Source of the DNA: Alteromonas antoniana
GTDB lineage: Bacteria > Pseudomonadota > Gammaproteobacteria > Enterobacterales > Alteromonadaceae
Length of the DNA: 64,000 nt
NCBI RefSeq assembly: GCF_019249295.1
Contig: NZ_JAESDH010000002.1
Coordinates: 62,001-126,000, forward strand
Direction of reading: 5' to 3'
Below, piece after piece: positions 10,329-19,703 of the stretch. The stretch's first letter is position 1. Every line of letters starts with the position of its first letter. The position numbers were made by a program, and so were the translations under genes. Below the pieces are notes generated by a model that saw nothing but the letters and a program-made list of their open reading frames with translations, made no database searches and had not been told where the DNA came from.

Positions 10329-10835
10329 TCAGGCGTAAGCCGTAAACAAGATATCGTGAGGCGCGGTTACCTGGCTCGTCCGGGCCGGTTGCAACGCCTT
10401 CAGCGCTGAGGCATTCATTACACTTACGATGCACACTGGCGTTACCTGTTGTTGTCGAAGCCAGGCAGTATTGAGTTGCAACACCGGGTCTCCAGCCGTC
10501 ACATCGTCGTTAGCGCGCTTAAGAAACTCACACTTCTCTCCCATGTACCGCGTCATATCGCTACCGTAGCACACCCGAATTTTAAGCCCCTTTTTACTGG
10601 TCACCACAAACGAATATGACAACACATCGCAATCGTTAATTTTACCGGTTACCGGCGAGCACAGAAGGTGGGATGACGTGTAAATAAGCTGCCCCGGCCC
10701 ATAAACACCGCGGCTGACAAGGGCGTCGTCATGCGATGTTAAATCATCCCGTTTACCGGATACCGGTGTCATTACCGCAATCTCAAGTCGCACGGACTCC
10801 GGTGGGGTATCGGGTAAAAAGGTAGCCGGAAGCAT
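10329..10835 (-). CDS. EIIA-Glc-like protein lacking both active histidines
   Basis: A 168-residue protein whose fold follows E. coli Crr (EIIA-Glc). LEIAVMTPVSGKR matches IEIIAPLSGEI, YGPGQLIYTSS matches VGDGIAIKPTG, SPVTGKI matches APVDGTI, and AGDPVLQLNTAWL matches VGDTVIEFDLPLL, followed by TPVCIVSVMN. By my alignment the two catalytic histidines are replaced: H75 by Tyr74 and the phosphorylated H90 by Cys89. It cannot accept phosphate the usual way and may act as a regulatory or binding module. It lies 4 bp downstream of the ACT-domain gene on the same strand. The family assignment rests on my hand alignment. Confidence 0.72.
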   Translation of the reverse strand: MLPATFLPDTPPESVRLEIAVMTPVSGKRDDLTSHDDALVSRGVYGPGQLIYTSSHLLCSPVTGKINDCDVLSYSFVVTSKKGLKIRVCYGSDMTRYMGEKCEFLKRANDDVTAGDPVLQLNTAWLRQQQVTPVCIVSVMNASALKALQPARTSQVTAPHDILFTAYA

Positions 10836-10839
10836 GATG

Positions 10840-11223
10840 TCAGTCGTTTACGGTGTAACCGTGTTTTCGCAGCGCATCAGTGGCAGCTTTCAGCTTTTTA
10901 TCTTTAACCAGAAAAAAATCGGTTTCGAATGTCGAGACGACAAAAATGGCCACTTTGGCGTCAGCCAGCACGGCGCCAATCTGAGCCATTATTCCCACCA
11001 TGGAAAGATGTAGCGGACCTAATAATTCAAGTGCCCGCCATTGCGGGTCGGATTCCAGTGAGCGAACAGGAATATCAGAGGGGACAACAATGGATAACTC
11101 ATCCGCTGTTTTGCCAAGAAAAAAAAGCGGACTTGCGAGCACCGACGTCGGAATATCAGCGTCTGCATCCAGACTGTGAATGACGAATTGCTGGGGCAGT
11201 ATGCTAAGTGTTTGTTTTGGCAT
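10840..11223 (-). CDS. ACT-domain protein (ACT_7/CASTOR-like)
   Basis: A 127-residue cytoplasmic protein. The C-terminal part (ELSIVVPSD, then GPLHLSMVGIMAQIGAVLADAKVAIFVVSTFETDFFLV) is a typical ACT_7 domain of the kind that binds amino acids. The N-terminal 60 residues resemble the first half-domain of such proteins. The ligand is not evident. First gene of a two-gene unit with the EIIA-like gene. Its upstream region (11224-11525) carries the DnaA-box-like cluster and is shared with the divergent VOC gene. Confidence 0.82.
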   Translation of the reverse strand: MPKQTLSILPQQFVIHSLDADADIPTSVLASPLFFLGKTADELSIVVPSDIPVRSLESDPQWRALELLGPLHLSMVGIMAQIGAVLADAKVAIFVVSTFETDFFLVKDKKLKAATDALRKHGYTVND

Positions 11224-11291
11224 AAGCGAAAAATCGTTCCATGAGTCAATGTTCGATCATTAAATCACTATCTGTTGGTAAGTGCTACGTG

Positions 11292-11398
11292 TTATCCACT
11301 TAATCTGTGGATAAGTTTGTTGAGTAGTTTGGGGATGACAGCTAATTTGCTGATAAATAAGGGTTTAATAATTTGGTTAAACAATGGTCAGTGGATAA
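11292..11398. promoter_or_regulatory. Cluster of three DnaA-box-like 9-mers
   Basis: TTATCCACT at 11292-11300 (plus), a perfect TTATCCACA at 11306-11314 (minus), and TTATCCACT at 11390-11398 (minus), in an AT-rich 302-bp gap between divergent genes. The first two are head-to-head, 5 bp apart. The consensus box is TTATnCACA. No dnaA, dnaN or gidA gene is nearby, so an oriC is unlikely. A DnaA-titrating or DnaA-reactivating locus (datA or DARS type) is possible. Chance occurrence cannot be excluded. Confidence 0.4.
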
Positions 11399-11525
11399 GA
11401 TCAAGTTAATCACAAGCATTTTCCAGCGCTTTTGTCTACACTGAAATATCAAATTCTATCAATAGAATCCGCTGTGGGGCTATTGACAGAAACGGGTTCA
11501 TTCTGATTTTTTTAAGGAGCCGAGA

Positions 11526-11897
11526 GTGGAAAACGCAATGTGGCTGGATATGACTGTGGAAGATGCCGACAAAGTGAGTCAGTTTTACGCCGATGTCATG
11601 GGCTGGCGACGTCAAACGGTTGAGATGGGGGATTACGTTGATTTCGTTATGCTTAAGCCTGATGGCTCACCAGCCGGTGGTATTTGCCATCGGCGAGGAC
11701 CTAACACCTCACTTCCGGCAGGCTGGATACCGTATTTCACTGTGAACGAGCTGGCACCGTCTTTAGACGCTGTGGTTACCAGAGGAGGAGAGCAGGTGGG
11801 CGAGATCCGGGCATTTGGTGACGCCGAATATTGCCTGATAAAAGATCCTGCTGGAAACCATTGTGCGCTTTACGCCTCGTCAAAGCCGGTTGCCTGA
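11526..11897 (+). CDS. VOC (glyoxalase/bleomycin resistance fold) protein
   Basis: A 123-residue single VOC-fold protein: MWLDMTVEDADKVSQFYADVMGW at the start and IKDPAGNHCALY at the end are typical of the small YraH-like VOC proteins. The metal ligands and substrate cannot be fixed from sequence. A GTG start at 11526 is preferred over the ATG at 11538 because AAGGAG sits 6 bases ahead of it. It stands alone and is transcribed divergently from the ACT-domain gene. Confidence 0.82.
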   Translation: MENAMWLDMTVEDADKVSQFYADVMGWRRQTVEMGDYVDFVMLKPDGSPAGGICHRRGPNTSLPAGWIPYFTVNELAPSLDAVVTRGGEQVGEIRAFGDAEYCLIKDPAGNHCALYASSKPVA

Positions 11898-12012
11898 GCG
11901 GTTTTCACGGCCCTATTACCTGTCCTTAAGTTCAGACATTCACAGACCTGATTGCAATCTTCCGGGCAACTGATAAATTAGCAAAAAATTTCAATAACAT
12001 GGGTATGAAACG

Positions 12013-13107
12013 TTGACCCCTCCACTAGAAATATACGCTGGCCCCGGCGCGATGGAAAAGCTCAGGCAAGATGGCTTTCATGAAGGACAGTTCGACTATT
12101 TTGTCGGTGCTTCCGGTGGTCCGAAGTGGTTCACCTTAGCAGGGCTCGACAGAGTATTATTCCCAGAATGGTTCGCTTACCGGCGAGATACCTTGCACGT
12201 TATCGGCTCATCGGCCGGTGCTTTCCGTGCAGCATGCGCAACACAACGGGATCCCCTGGCTGCAATCAACCGGCTGGCAGAATACTATTCGACAATGGTG
12301 TATTCGAAAAAGCCAACTCGCTTTGAAATTACGCAGAAAGCAAAAGCGCTTATTACAGATTTACTCGGGCCCTCCGGGGGCGTCGATATCATCACCAACA
12401 CACGGTTTAAGGCGCACATTATCGTGGCGCGCTGTCACGGTCCAATGCAAAGTGAGAATCGTCTTACACAGCTTGGTGGCCTGGCGATGAGCGCTGCCGC
12501 CAATGCGATGTCAAGAAAGCGGCTGTCGCACTTTTATACCCGTTCTGTCTTCAGCGCGCCGTGTTGTAACTTTAAAGTGCAAGATCCCTATCAGCTTCGC
12601 ACAGAGTACATTGAGCTGGATATCGGCAATCTTGAGTCAGCCCTGTTAGGGTCGGGCTCTATCCCTATGGTGCTGGAAGGTGTTTCTCGCGTGATGAATG
12701 CCCCCCGGGGAACGTACCGGGATGGCGGAATAATTGACTACCATTTCGACCTCAGCTTCGGACCTACAAACGGCCTGATCCTGTATCCCCATTTTTATCC
12801 AAAACCAATTCCGGGTTGGTTTGATAAAGGGCTTAAACGTCGAATGCCGCATGCCAGTAGTTACCACAATACGGTTATGCTGGTACCGTCGGCTGACTTT
12901 GTATCGCGATTACCCTATGGAAAAATCCCGGACCGAAAGGATTTCGAAGTGCTCGATGATAAAAGCCGGATCGCATATTGGCAAAACGTACTTCAGGAGT
13001 CAGACGCATTGGGCGACTACTTTTTCAAGCTGGTGCGAACCGGAAAAGTGATGGATGTAATTAAGCCTCTGCCTTTCGAGACTATGCATGTTCCTGCTGC
13101 ATCTTAA
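12013..13107 (+). CDS. Patatin-like phospholipase family protein
   Basis: A 364-residue acyl hydrolase of the patatin type. The oxyanion glycine block GASGGPKWF (near 33-41), the nucleophile elbow GSSAGAFRAA (near 65, GxSxG) and the DGGII motif (near 239) carrying the catalytic aspartate are all present. The N-terminal LEIYAGPGAM block is conserved in this subgroup, which argues for the TTG start at 12013 rather than the ATG at 12052 that would remove it. No strong ribosome site is visible. The 3' end overlaps the convergent response-regulator gene by 26 bp. Confidence 0.85.
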   Translation: MTPPLEIYAGPGAMEKLRQDGFHEGQFDYFVGASGGPKWFTLAGLDRVLFPEWFAYRRDTLHVIGSSAGAFRAACATQRDPLAAINRLAEYYSTMVYSKKPTRFEITQKAKALITDLLGPSGGVDIITNTRFKAHIIVARCHGPMQSENRLTQLGGLAMSAAANAMSRKRLSHFYTRSVFSAPCCNFKVQDPYQLRTEYIELDIGNLESALLGSGSIPMVLEGVSRVMNAPRGTYRDGGIIDYHFDLSFGPTNGLILYPHFYPKPIPGWFDKGLKRRMPHASSYHNTVMLVPSADFVSRLPYGKIPDRKDFEVLDDKSRIAYWQNVLQESDALGDYFFKLVRTGKVMDVIKPLPFETMHVPAAS

Positions 13108-14911
13108 ACTGACTGCATAGCCCTGGTAGTGGCTCTGGTCGGTGTTCGCAGAACCCCTGAATATAGTCAACGCCGATATCCGAAAGAATAGCTTTTGCAG
13201 CGTCGTTTTCCACACATTCGGCAACTACTTTGATGCCCTTGGCTGAGGCGATAGCAGCAATGGATTCCACCATTTTGCGGTTTATCGGATCTTTATCAAT
13301 GTCTCTGACAAACATGCCATCAATTTTCACGTAGTCTATGGCGAGCTTTTTGAGATATTCGTACGATGAAGTGCCGGTGCCAAAGTCATCAAGCGCGAAT
13401 TCACAACCTGTCTGATGCAGTGTATTCACGAAGCGCACCGTCGTATCGATATTAGCAATTGCTGAGGTTTCGGTAATTTCAAAGCACAATTGCCCCTTTG
13501 GAATGCGGTATTCACGAAGGAGGTTAGTGATAAACTCACAGGCACTGTCTTTGGCTATAAAGTCGCCGGACAGGTTCACACAAAAAGAGGCGTCTGTTGG
13601 ATTTTTTGCCAGCCACTGGCACAAATGACTCAATACCCAGCGATCAATACTGTCGATAAGATGAAAGCGCTCAGCGACCGGAATAAACTGACCCGGAAGT
13701 TTCAGAGAGCCATCTTCGTTTTTCATACGAACCAGAATTTCTGCTTTTTTTTCGCTGGCGTCGTGAAGTGAGAGTATCCGTTGTGCGTGCAATTCCAACC
13801 GGTTTTCTGCAATTGCCTGTCGGATAATAGGAACTTGTTTTGCCTGTTTCTGCGATTTTTCAATCAGCTCGCGAGAGGCATTAAATACCGAAATCTCTCC
13901 GCCGCCCTTGATTTTCGAGTAATAACAGGTCCGCTCTGCAATACTTAGCAAATGAGACACCGAGTCGATACTGTTATCAATTTCAACCAGCGCCACACTC
14001 ACGGTATGCTGAAACTGCTCTTCCTGCCAGGTAAACTCCTGTTGCTCAAGTGCTGTCTTAACCGCTCGTGTTTTCGCGATTGCCAGGCCCATATCTTCAG
14101 AAGAAAACAGGATGGCAAATTCGTCACCGCCCATACGGGCGCAAACGTCTTGTTTATCGGTGACGGCACGCAGCGTATCTGCTACCTGACGCAACAGCTC
14201 ATCGCCGGCAATGTGACCACAGGTATCGTTGATAACCTTAAACTGATCAAGGTCGATAAACAGAAGGTAGTGTCGGGTGCTGCTACTTTCGCCAACGCCA
14301 TCAAGCGCAATGTCCAGTTCGCTCTCCATAGCGTTCCGGTTGAGCATCCGGGTAATGAAATCATGTTCTGACAGGTAAGTAATCTTATCCTGTAAACGTC
14401 GACGTTCATCAACTTCCCGACGCAGATTTCGGTTCAGCGCAACCAGCTCGCGGGTTCTTTCCTGAACCTTCGCCTCAAGCGACTCGTTTACCCCCTCCAG
14501 CAAACTGTTAGCTTGCGCCAGCGATTTTACCAGCTTGCGAATTTTTAAATGGGTATTCACCCGGGCTATTAACTCTTCGCTTTTCACGGGTTTAACAAGG
14601 TAGTCTACGCCACCGGCAGCAAACGATTCAGACACATCGCCGTCGCTGGCGGTCAGAAAAATCACAGGAATGTCAGCGGTTTTGGGGGACGATTTTAGTT
14701 GTCGGCACACTTCTATACCAGACATCCCGGGCATACGAATATCCATCAGGATCATGTCCGGCATTGTGGACTGGGTTACAGTCAGTGCTTTTTCACCACT
14801 GTTTGCAACCAGCAATTTGATAGGCATTGACTTCAGATAACCTGCAATAATATTTAAATTACTGGGTTCGTCATCTACTGCCAGTATCGTTGCCTGTATG
14901 TTATCGTCCAT
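13082..14911 (-). CDS. Response regulator with GGDEF and EAL domains
   Basis: A 609-residue protein. Residues 1-125 are a receiver domain (acidic DDE pocket, phospho-acceptor Asp57 in LMDIRMPGM, Lys in LVKPVK). A coiled coil (about 130-180) leads to an intact GGDEF domain (RMGGDEFAIL) and an EAL domain reading EIL. The EAL domain has Asn in CVNLSG, Glu in FEITET, the DD pair in ALDDFGTG, Lys in VKIDGMF and Glu in VVAECVEN. Both c-di-GMP synthesis and breakdown are chemically possible, presumably switched by phosphorylation. It starts 2 bp after the hybrid kinase gene stops, so the kinase is the obvious partner. Confidence 0.92.
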   Translation of the reverse strand: MDDNIQATILAVDDEPSNLNIIAGYLKSMPIKLLVANSGEKALTVTQSTMPDMILMDIRMPGMSGIEVCRQLKSSPKTADIPVIFLTASDGDVSESFAAGGVDYLVKPVKSEELIARVNTHLKIRKLVKSLAQANSLLEGVNESLEAKVQERTRELVALNRNLRREVDERRRLQDKITYLSEHDFITRMLNRNAMESELDIALDGVGESSSTRHYLLFIDLDQFKVINDTCGHIAGDELLRQVADTLRAVTDKQDVCARMGGDEFAILFSSEDMGLAIAKTRAVKTALEQQEFTWQEEQFQHTVSVALVEIDNSIDSVSHLLSIAERTCYYSKIKGGGEISVFNASRELIEKSQKQAKQVPIIRQAIAENRLELHAQRILSLHDASEKKAEILVRMKNEDGSLKLPGQFIPVAERFHLIDSIDRWVLSHLCQWLAKNPTDASFCVNLSGDFIAKDSACEFITNLLREYRIPKGQLCFEITETSAIANIDTTVRFVNTLHQTGCEFALDDFGTGTSSYEYLKKLAIDYVKIDGMFVRDIDKDPINRKMVESIAAIASAKGIKVVAECVENDAAKAILSDIGVDYIQGFCEHRPEPLPGLCSQFKMQQEHA

Positions 14912-14913
14912 GG

Positions 14914-17900
14914 TTACTGCCTTCGAAGTATGTCCAGTGCGCGTTCGTAATTAAATGATTCGATACAATCTACAACAGAGCTAAGTGATTTCCCATCTTT
15001 TTGGTTACTGTGCATGCGTAATTCGTTTAAAAGATCCTCAGGAAGCCACTCACTTTGTTCAAGCATGGGAATAATTTCTGCAATTACACTGTCGATATCT
15101 CTGCTGTTCTCGTGGCTGTCGCGTTCCGAAGTTTGATTTTGCTTTATGATGGCGGCAGCGTCTTCGATAGCCTCATCGAGAAGACGAAACACATCATCCA
15201 CAACGTTTTTGTCTGGTGAAGCCGGTATGTGTTTCAAACACTGATAAAGCTGAGTAAAGCCCATATTGCCACTGCTGCCTCTAAGTGCGTGAACAAAGTC
15301 GGCAAAGTCATTATTCTCCGGAGACTGGCGGAAGCGCTGCCAGTGTTGACGACGACTGTTTTCATACGTTTTAACAAACACAGCAAGGCTGCGTAGATAT
15401 AGCTGTGGCTGGTCTGCCAGTGCAGGGGGGGACGCTTCCCAATCTATAGATGCTAACGTCGCGGGCAGGTTCAGTGACGCAGCTTTATGTTCATGCGGTG
15501 AGCGTGTGGGTTCGGTGACACCGGCAAGCAATGCTTCAGGAACCAGAGAGAAACCATGTATCAGGGCGTCCAGTAACTCCGGTTCTCGGATGGGTTTGGC
15601 TACATAATTTTGCATGCCTGCAGCCAGGCAGCGTTCCCGGTCGCCTTTTAACGCATTGGCAGTGATAGCAACAATCGGTATTTTTCGGTAATGCTCTCCT
15701 GCGGCTCCCTCGCGGATCCGCCGTGTTGTTTCGAAACCATCCATTACCGGCATCTGTACATCCATTAGTACCAGCGTTACAGGTTGATGTGCTGGCGCGC
15801 TGTTTAGCAATGTGAGCAGCGCCAGACCATTTTCAGCCGTTTCAGCATTAAGTCCGAGCTTTTCAAGCATTCCAACAGCAACCATGGCATTTACCGGGTT
15901 ATCTTCGACAACCACGATGCGGTAGTAGTTTGGCCAACTCTGTTTGTGCTGCTCAGGACGCGAGATACTCATCAGCGTATTTTCGTTTACGAATGCTGGC
16001 GCGGCGTCGTGCTGGTGGTGAACGTCAATTAACGCCAGCGCGTCGAACAGGTCCTGAGTTTTTACCGGCTTCATCAGGCATCCACTGATACCTGCCTGTC
16101 TGAATGCTTTGGTATTTACGCTTTGAGACACCGATGTCAGCACCAGCACTTTCATTGCCTGATGGTCACCATGATCTCTCAACGCTGTGGCGATCTCTAC
16201 ACCACTGAGTTCTGGCATGTGCATATCTGTAATAAGCAGGTCAGGGGAGGGAGAGTGCGCTTTTAAGGTTTCCAGTGCCTGCAGCGGTGACGCAAAGCTT
16301 TGTACCTTCGCGCCCCATTGAGTGAGATGTGCCTGCAATACTTCACGGTTGGTTGCGTTATCGTCAACTACACAAATGTTCCAGTCTTTGATACTGATCG
16401 CGGGAAGTACCTGCTGCGCCTTCTGACTTTCCTGCAGCGCAATACTGAATGCAAAGCAACTGCCGTGTCCAGGAGTGCTGCTGACATCAATGTCGCCGCC
16501 CATCAGTTCACACAACTTTTTAGAAATAGACAGCCCTAATCCAGTGCCACCGTATTGACGGGTAATCGAGGCATCAACCTGAGAAAACGGATCGAACAGG
16601 GTCGCGAGTTTATTGGTGTCGATGCCGACGCCGGTATCAGAAACCTTGCAGTCCAGACGCAGGCCTGAGCACGCCTGCTTCAGGCTGGCTTCCACAGTGA
16701 CCTGACCCTGATGGGTAAATTTAATGGCGTTGCTGATTAGGTTCATCAGGATCTGGCGCAACCGGCCGGGATCGCCTTTGACCATAGACGACTTAATGTC
16801 GGTCACGTCCACCACCAGCTCTATCTCTCTTTCATCAGCTTTGATAGCCAGAGCCTGAGCCACGTCCTCGATCTGCTGGCGTAGATTAAAGTCGATGTGT
16901 TCTATCACCAGTTTACCGGCTTCGACTTTGGAAAAGTCCAGAATATCGTTTATTACACTAAGTAAGGCATCCGCACTTTGTCGTGCGACATCAATACGAT
17001 GCCGTTGCAAATCATCCAACGAGGTGTCTGTTAGTAATGACAACATGCCAATAACCCCGTTCATGGGGGTGCGGATCTCGTGGGACATTCTGGCTAAAAA
17101 TTCGCTTTTGGCTTTGTTTGCCTGTTCGGCGAGACGGGACGCTTTTTCCAGTTCCAGTTCGAGGTTTTTGTTATCCGTAATATCGAGGATTACACCATCA
17201 ATGTAGTTGTCAGTATCCTCATTCAGCAGCTGCCCACTTTCTTCAACCCAGTGCAGGTTATTGTCCTTATCCAGGATCCGATACTGCACGGAAAAGAAAG
17301 GCTGGCCGTCAATGGTCTTTGAAATTGCCTGTCGTACCCGTTTTTTGTCTTTCGAATGGACCAGCGAGAAAAGATCGCGTTTTGCGGGCGAAATAAAATC
17401 CGATGGCGGAAAACCTGTCAGTCTTTCAATGTGCTCGGAAACAAACTCCATATGCCAGTGATCAGCAAGCCGGGTTCGGTAAACCACACCAGGCACATTC
17501 CCCACCAACGTGCGAAATCGTTGCTCTTTCTCACGGGCATTTTCTGACGCTTTTTCTGCCAGCTCTTTCGCTTCAGCCAATTGCACCTGCTGCGCCTTGA
17601 GTTCGGTAATGTCACGGGAAATTCCCAGAATGGCGGTCTCGTCCATCTCCGGAAACCGGACCGGTACTTTAAGCGTCTCAAAATAACGCTCTTTGCCGGA
17701 AAAGCTCTTTAACCAGCGCTCAACCCGCTTTTTCTCATTAGACGCAAGCAATGCGTTGTCATCTCTGGAGAACGCTTCTAATTCTGACGCTGGGTAGAAA
17801 TCGGATTCCTTTCGCCCCTCTATCGTGTCGGGGGTAACATCGTGTAATACCGCGAAAGCGTCATTGACCGCGATATAAGTGCCATCCTGTTTTTTGCAAA

Positions 17901-19086
17901 ATACCGGGTCGGGGATGGTATTCAGAATACTTCGTAACAATATCTGTTGATCGTTATATTCCTTATTCGCCTGTTGCAGTTCATAAGTACGCTGAGCAAC
18001 GTTTTCTTTTAGCTTTCGCGCTGCTTGCCGCAGCGTTTTAGTATGACGCTGGTTCAGTATCCAAACATAAAGACCCAACGTAAGTGATAACAGCAAAGAC
18101 ACAACGGTAAGCATAATCAGATAAAAGCGGGAACTGTAAAATGGAGCCAGCGCCTCTACTGCATCCATTTCACTGATAACAAACACGCTAATACCATCTA
18201 TAGAGCGCCAGGCTCCCACAACCGGCTCTCCCCGATGGCCGTCATAAGGTGTGGTACTGCCGTTGCTGTTGTTGTCGATGGCAGACGTGACGGCATACGT
18301 CAGTGCTTTTTCGCCGTTCTCATCGATGGTCATTGTCAGGCGTGAATAAGGTGGCGATATTTTACGTTGTTGCTGAGTAAAACGATTCTCAGAGAGTTGA
18401 AAACCGTCTGCATTAATAAAGAAACTATTACCTGTGCGCCCGAACTGGCCGGACTCGGCAAAGCGGGCAAAAGGATCTTCATACCGGACAACCAGAAATG
18501 CAATCAGCTCGGACTGACGATAAAACACAGGCTCCATAAAAAACAGCAGTGGCGGACGCTGACCGGCGGTGTCGTTGACAATGAAGCTTTCTGTCTGTTG
18601 TGAATACCGCTCTGGGACTGAAGCCAATTGCGTATTTATCCAGCCTGACAACTCAGTTGATGAAAAAATCACAGTTCCGTCGGGTGACAGAACAGAGATG
18701 GCGGTATAGCTTGTACCTGGCGTTCGCGTATCGTCCAGAATCTGTTCGATCTGGTTTTTCGGGGGGGAGTCAGATGTATTATCAGGATCACGGGTTATCA
18801 GGGCGTTTACTGACCAGATGAAGTCATCATCATTGGCTAGCTGTGAGTGAAAATTGTGTTGCTGTTCTTTCCAGGATCGAAACTCACGAATTGTCGTATC
18901 GAGGACCGCATTCAGACTGCGCTCTACTTCAGTCTCAGTGTGTTCACGTACTTGTTGCAACGCCAACAAACAAAAAAGAGAGAGTAAAACGATAAGCAGT
19001 AGCGCACTTACAACAGGAGGAATAAGACCTGATTTGAGCGGTATCGTATCAATTGCACTGTTTGTCGGTTTTGAGTCTGAAGCCAT
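14914..19086 (-). CDS. Hybrid sensor histidine kinase (Cache-PAS-PAS-HK-REC-REC-HPt)
   Basis: A 1390-residue inner-membrane kinase. Order: transmembrane helix (about 21-44), periplasmic Cache-like sensor (45-320), second helix (about 321-345), coiled coil, two PAS domains (about 383-495 and 522-640), HisKA with His669 ([11 protein letters not shown]), HATPase ([26 protein letters not shown]), a receiver with Asp954, a second receiver with Asp1109, and a C-terminal HPt domain with His1266 ([12 protein letters not shown]). This is the layout of BarA/ArcB-like phosphorelay kinases. It is cotranscribed with the REC-GGDEF-EAL gene downstream (2-bp gap). A weak ribosome site precedes the ATG. Confidence 0.93.
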   Translation of the reverse strand: MASDSKPTNSAIDTIPLKSGLIPPVVSALLLIVLLSLFCLLALQQVREHTETEVERSLNAVLDTTIREFRSWKEQQHNFHSQLANDDDFIWSVNALITRDPDNTSDSPPKNQIEQILDDTRTPGTSYTAISVLSPDGTVIFSSTELSGWINTQLASVPERYSQQTESFIVNDTAGQRPPLLFFMEPVFYRQSELIAFLVVRYEDPFARFAESGQFGRTGNSFFINADGFQLSENRFTQQQRKISPPYSRLTMTIDENGEKALTYAVTSAIDNNSNGSTTPYDGHRGEPVVGAWRSIDGISVFVISEMDAVEALAPFYSSRFYLIMLTVVSLLLSLTLGLYVWILNQRHTKTLRQAARKLKENVAQRTYELQQANKEYNDQQILLRSILNTIPDPVFCKKQDGTYIAVNDAFAVLHDVTPDTIEGRKESDFYPASELEAFSRDDNALLASNEKKRVERWLKSFSGKERYFETLKVPVRFPEMDETAILGISRDITELKAQQVQLAEAKELAEKASENAREKEQRFRTLVGNVPGVVYRTRLADHWHMEFVSEHIERLTGFPPSDFISPAKRDLFSLVHSKDKKRVRQAISKTIDGQPFFSVQYRILDKDNNLHWVEESGQLLNEDTDNYIDGVILDITDNKNLELELEKASRLAEQANKAKSEFLARMSHEIRTPMNGVIGMLSLLTDTSLDDLQRHRIDVARQSADALLSVINDILDFSKVEAGKLVIEHIDFNLRQQIEDVAQALAIKADEREIELVVDVTDIKSSMVKGDPGRLRQILMNLISNAIKFTHQGQVTVEASLKQACSGLRLDCKVSDTGVGIDTNKLATLFDPFSQVDASITRQYGGTGLGLSISKKLCELMGGDIDVSSTPGHGSCFAFSIALQESQKAQQVLPAISIKDWNICVVDDNATNREVLQAHLTQWGAKVQSFASPLQALETLKAHSPSPDLLITDMHMPELSGVEIATALRDHGDHQAMKVLVLTSVSQSVNTKAFRQAGISGCLMKPVKTQDLFDALALIDVHHQHDAAPAFVNENTLMSISRPEQHKQSWPNYYRIVVVEDNPVNAMVAVGMLEKLGLNAETAENGLALLTLLNSAPAHQPVTLVLMDVQMPVMDGFETTRRIREGAAGEHYRKIPIVAITANALKGDRERCLAAGMQNYVAKPIREPELLDALIHGFSLVPEALLAGVTEPTRSPHEHKAASLNLPATLASIDWEASPPALADQPQLYLRSLAVFVKTYENSRRQHWQRFRQSPENNDFADFVHALRGSSGNMGFTQLYQCLKHIPASPDKNVVDDVFRLLDEAIEDAAAIIKQNQTSERDSHENSRDIDSVIAEIIPMLEQSEWLPEDLLNELRMHSNQKDGKSLSSVVDCIESFNYERALDILRRQ

Positions 19087-19124
19087 CTTCTGATACTACA
19101 TTGCCTGTGGCGGCGTTCTGCTGC

Positions 19125-19362
19125 CAGGGCCTGTTGACCTTTAATTTTTGTTTTTGCAGAGCGTTGTTTACGATTCAGTCAGGGCAGCGTACGCGCAGTA
19201 TGGTTGCTCTGGTTAAACGGGCGATGCCTCGGCATAAAGTGAAAAAACGCAGCCCGGCGTTGCTCGTCATTCATCCGGTAATACCAAACCACATTCAACG
19301 AGACTTGTTTTAAATGTGCTCGGTTTGCACGAAAGGCATACACCAAAAATTAGCAGGCCCTG
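19125..19362. repeat. Foldback element of about 238 bp (element E3)
   Basis: The ends form an imperfect inverted repeat: CAGGGCCTG plus TTAATTTTTG at the left and CAAAAATTAG plus CAGGCCCTG at the right. Inside are further hairpins (CAGAGC/GCTCTG at 19157 and 19206; CCAAACC-ACATT against AATGT-GGTTTG at 19284-19327). No convincing reading frame. The left end contains TGTTGACCTTT, also found at the ends of the element at 32070-32339. It lies between the hybrid kinase gene and the tRNA promoter. Confidence 0.5.
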
Positions 19363-19463
19363 ATAAAACTAGTAATACTATGCGCGTTTTTGCACAAAAT
19401 TACGACTACTTCCCGGTATCTGAGCAGTAAGTGAGCAAAAAACACCGGGAAGATAAAATCTTC

Positions 19464-19492
19464 TTGCACCTTGCTATTTGCGCGGCTATTAT
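19464..19492 (+). promoter_or_regulatory. Promoter of tRNA-Val
   Basis: TTGCAC (19464-19469), a 17-bp spacer and TATTAT (19487-19492), followed by the GC-rich discriminator ACGCGCC typical of stable-RNA promoters under stringent control. The tRNA begins 36 bp after the -10. Confidence 0.75.
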
Positions 19493-19527
19493 ACGCGCCG
19501 TCTTCAGGACACAGCATTCCCCTCAAT

Positions 19528-19604
<77 letters not shown>

Positions 19605-19703
19605 TCTTTATTTTTCTTTGAAAATCAACGCGAAATATTCTCGTTGAGCGTCTACACTTGACTTACGAAAATGACGTTAACATTCAAAGGAGTTGAATTA
19701 TTC

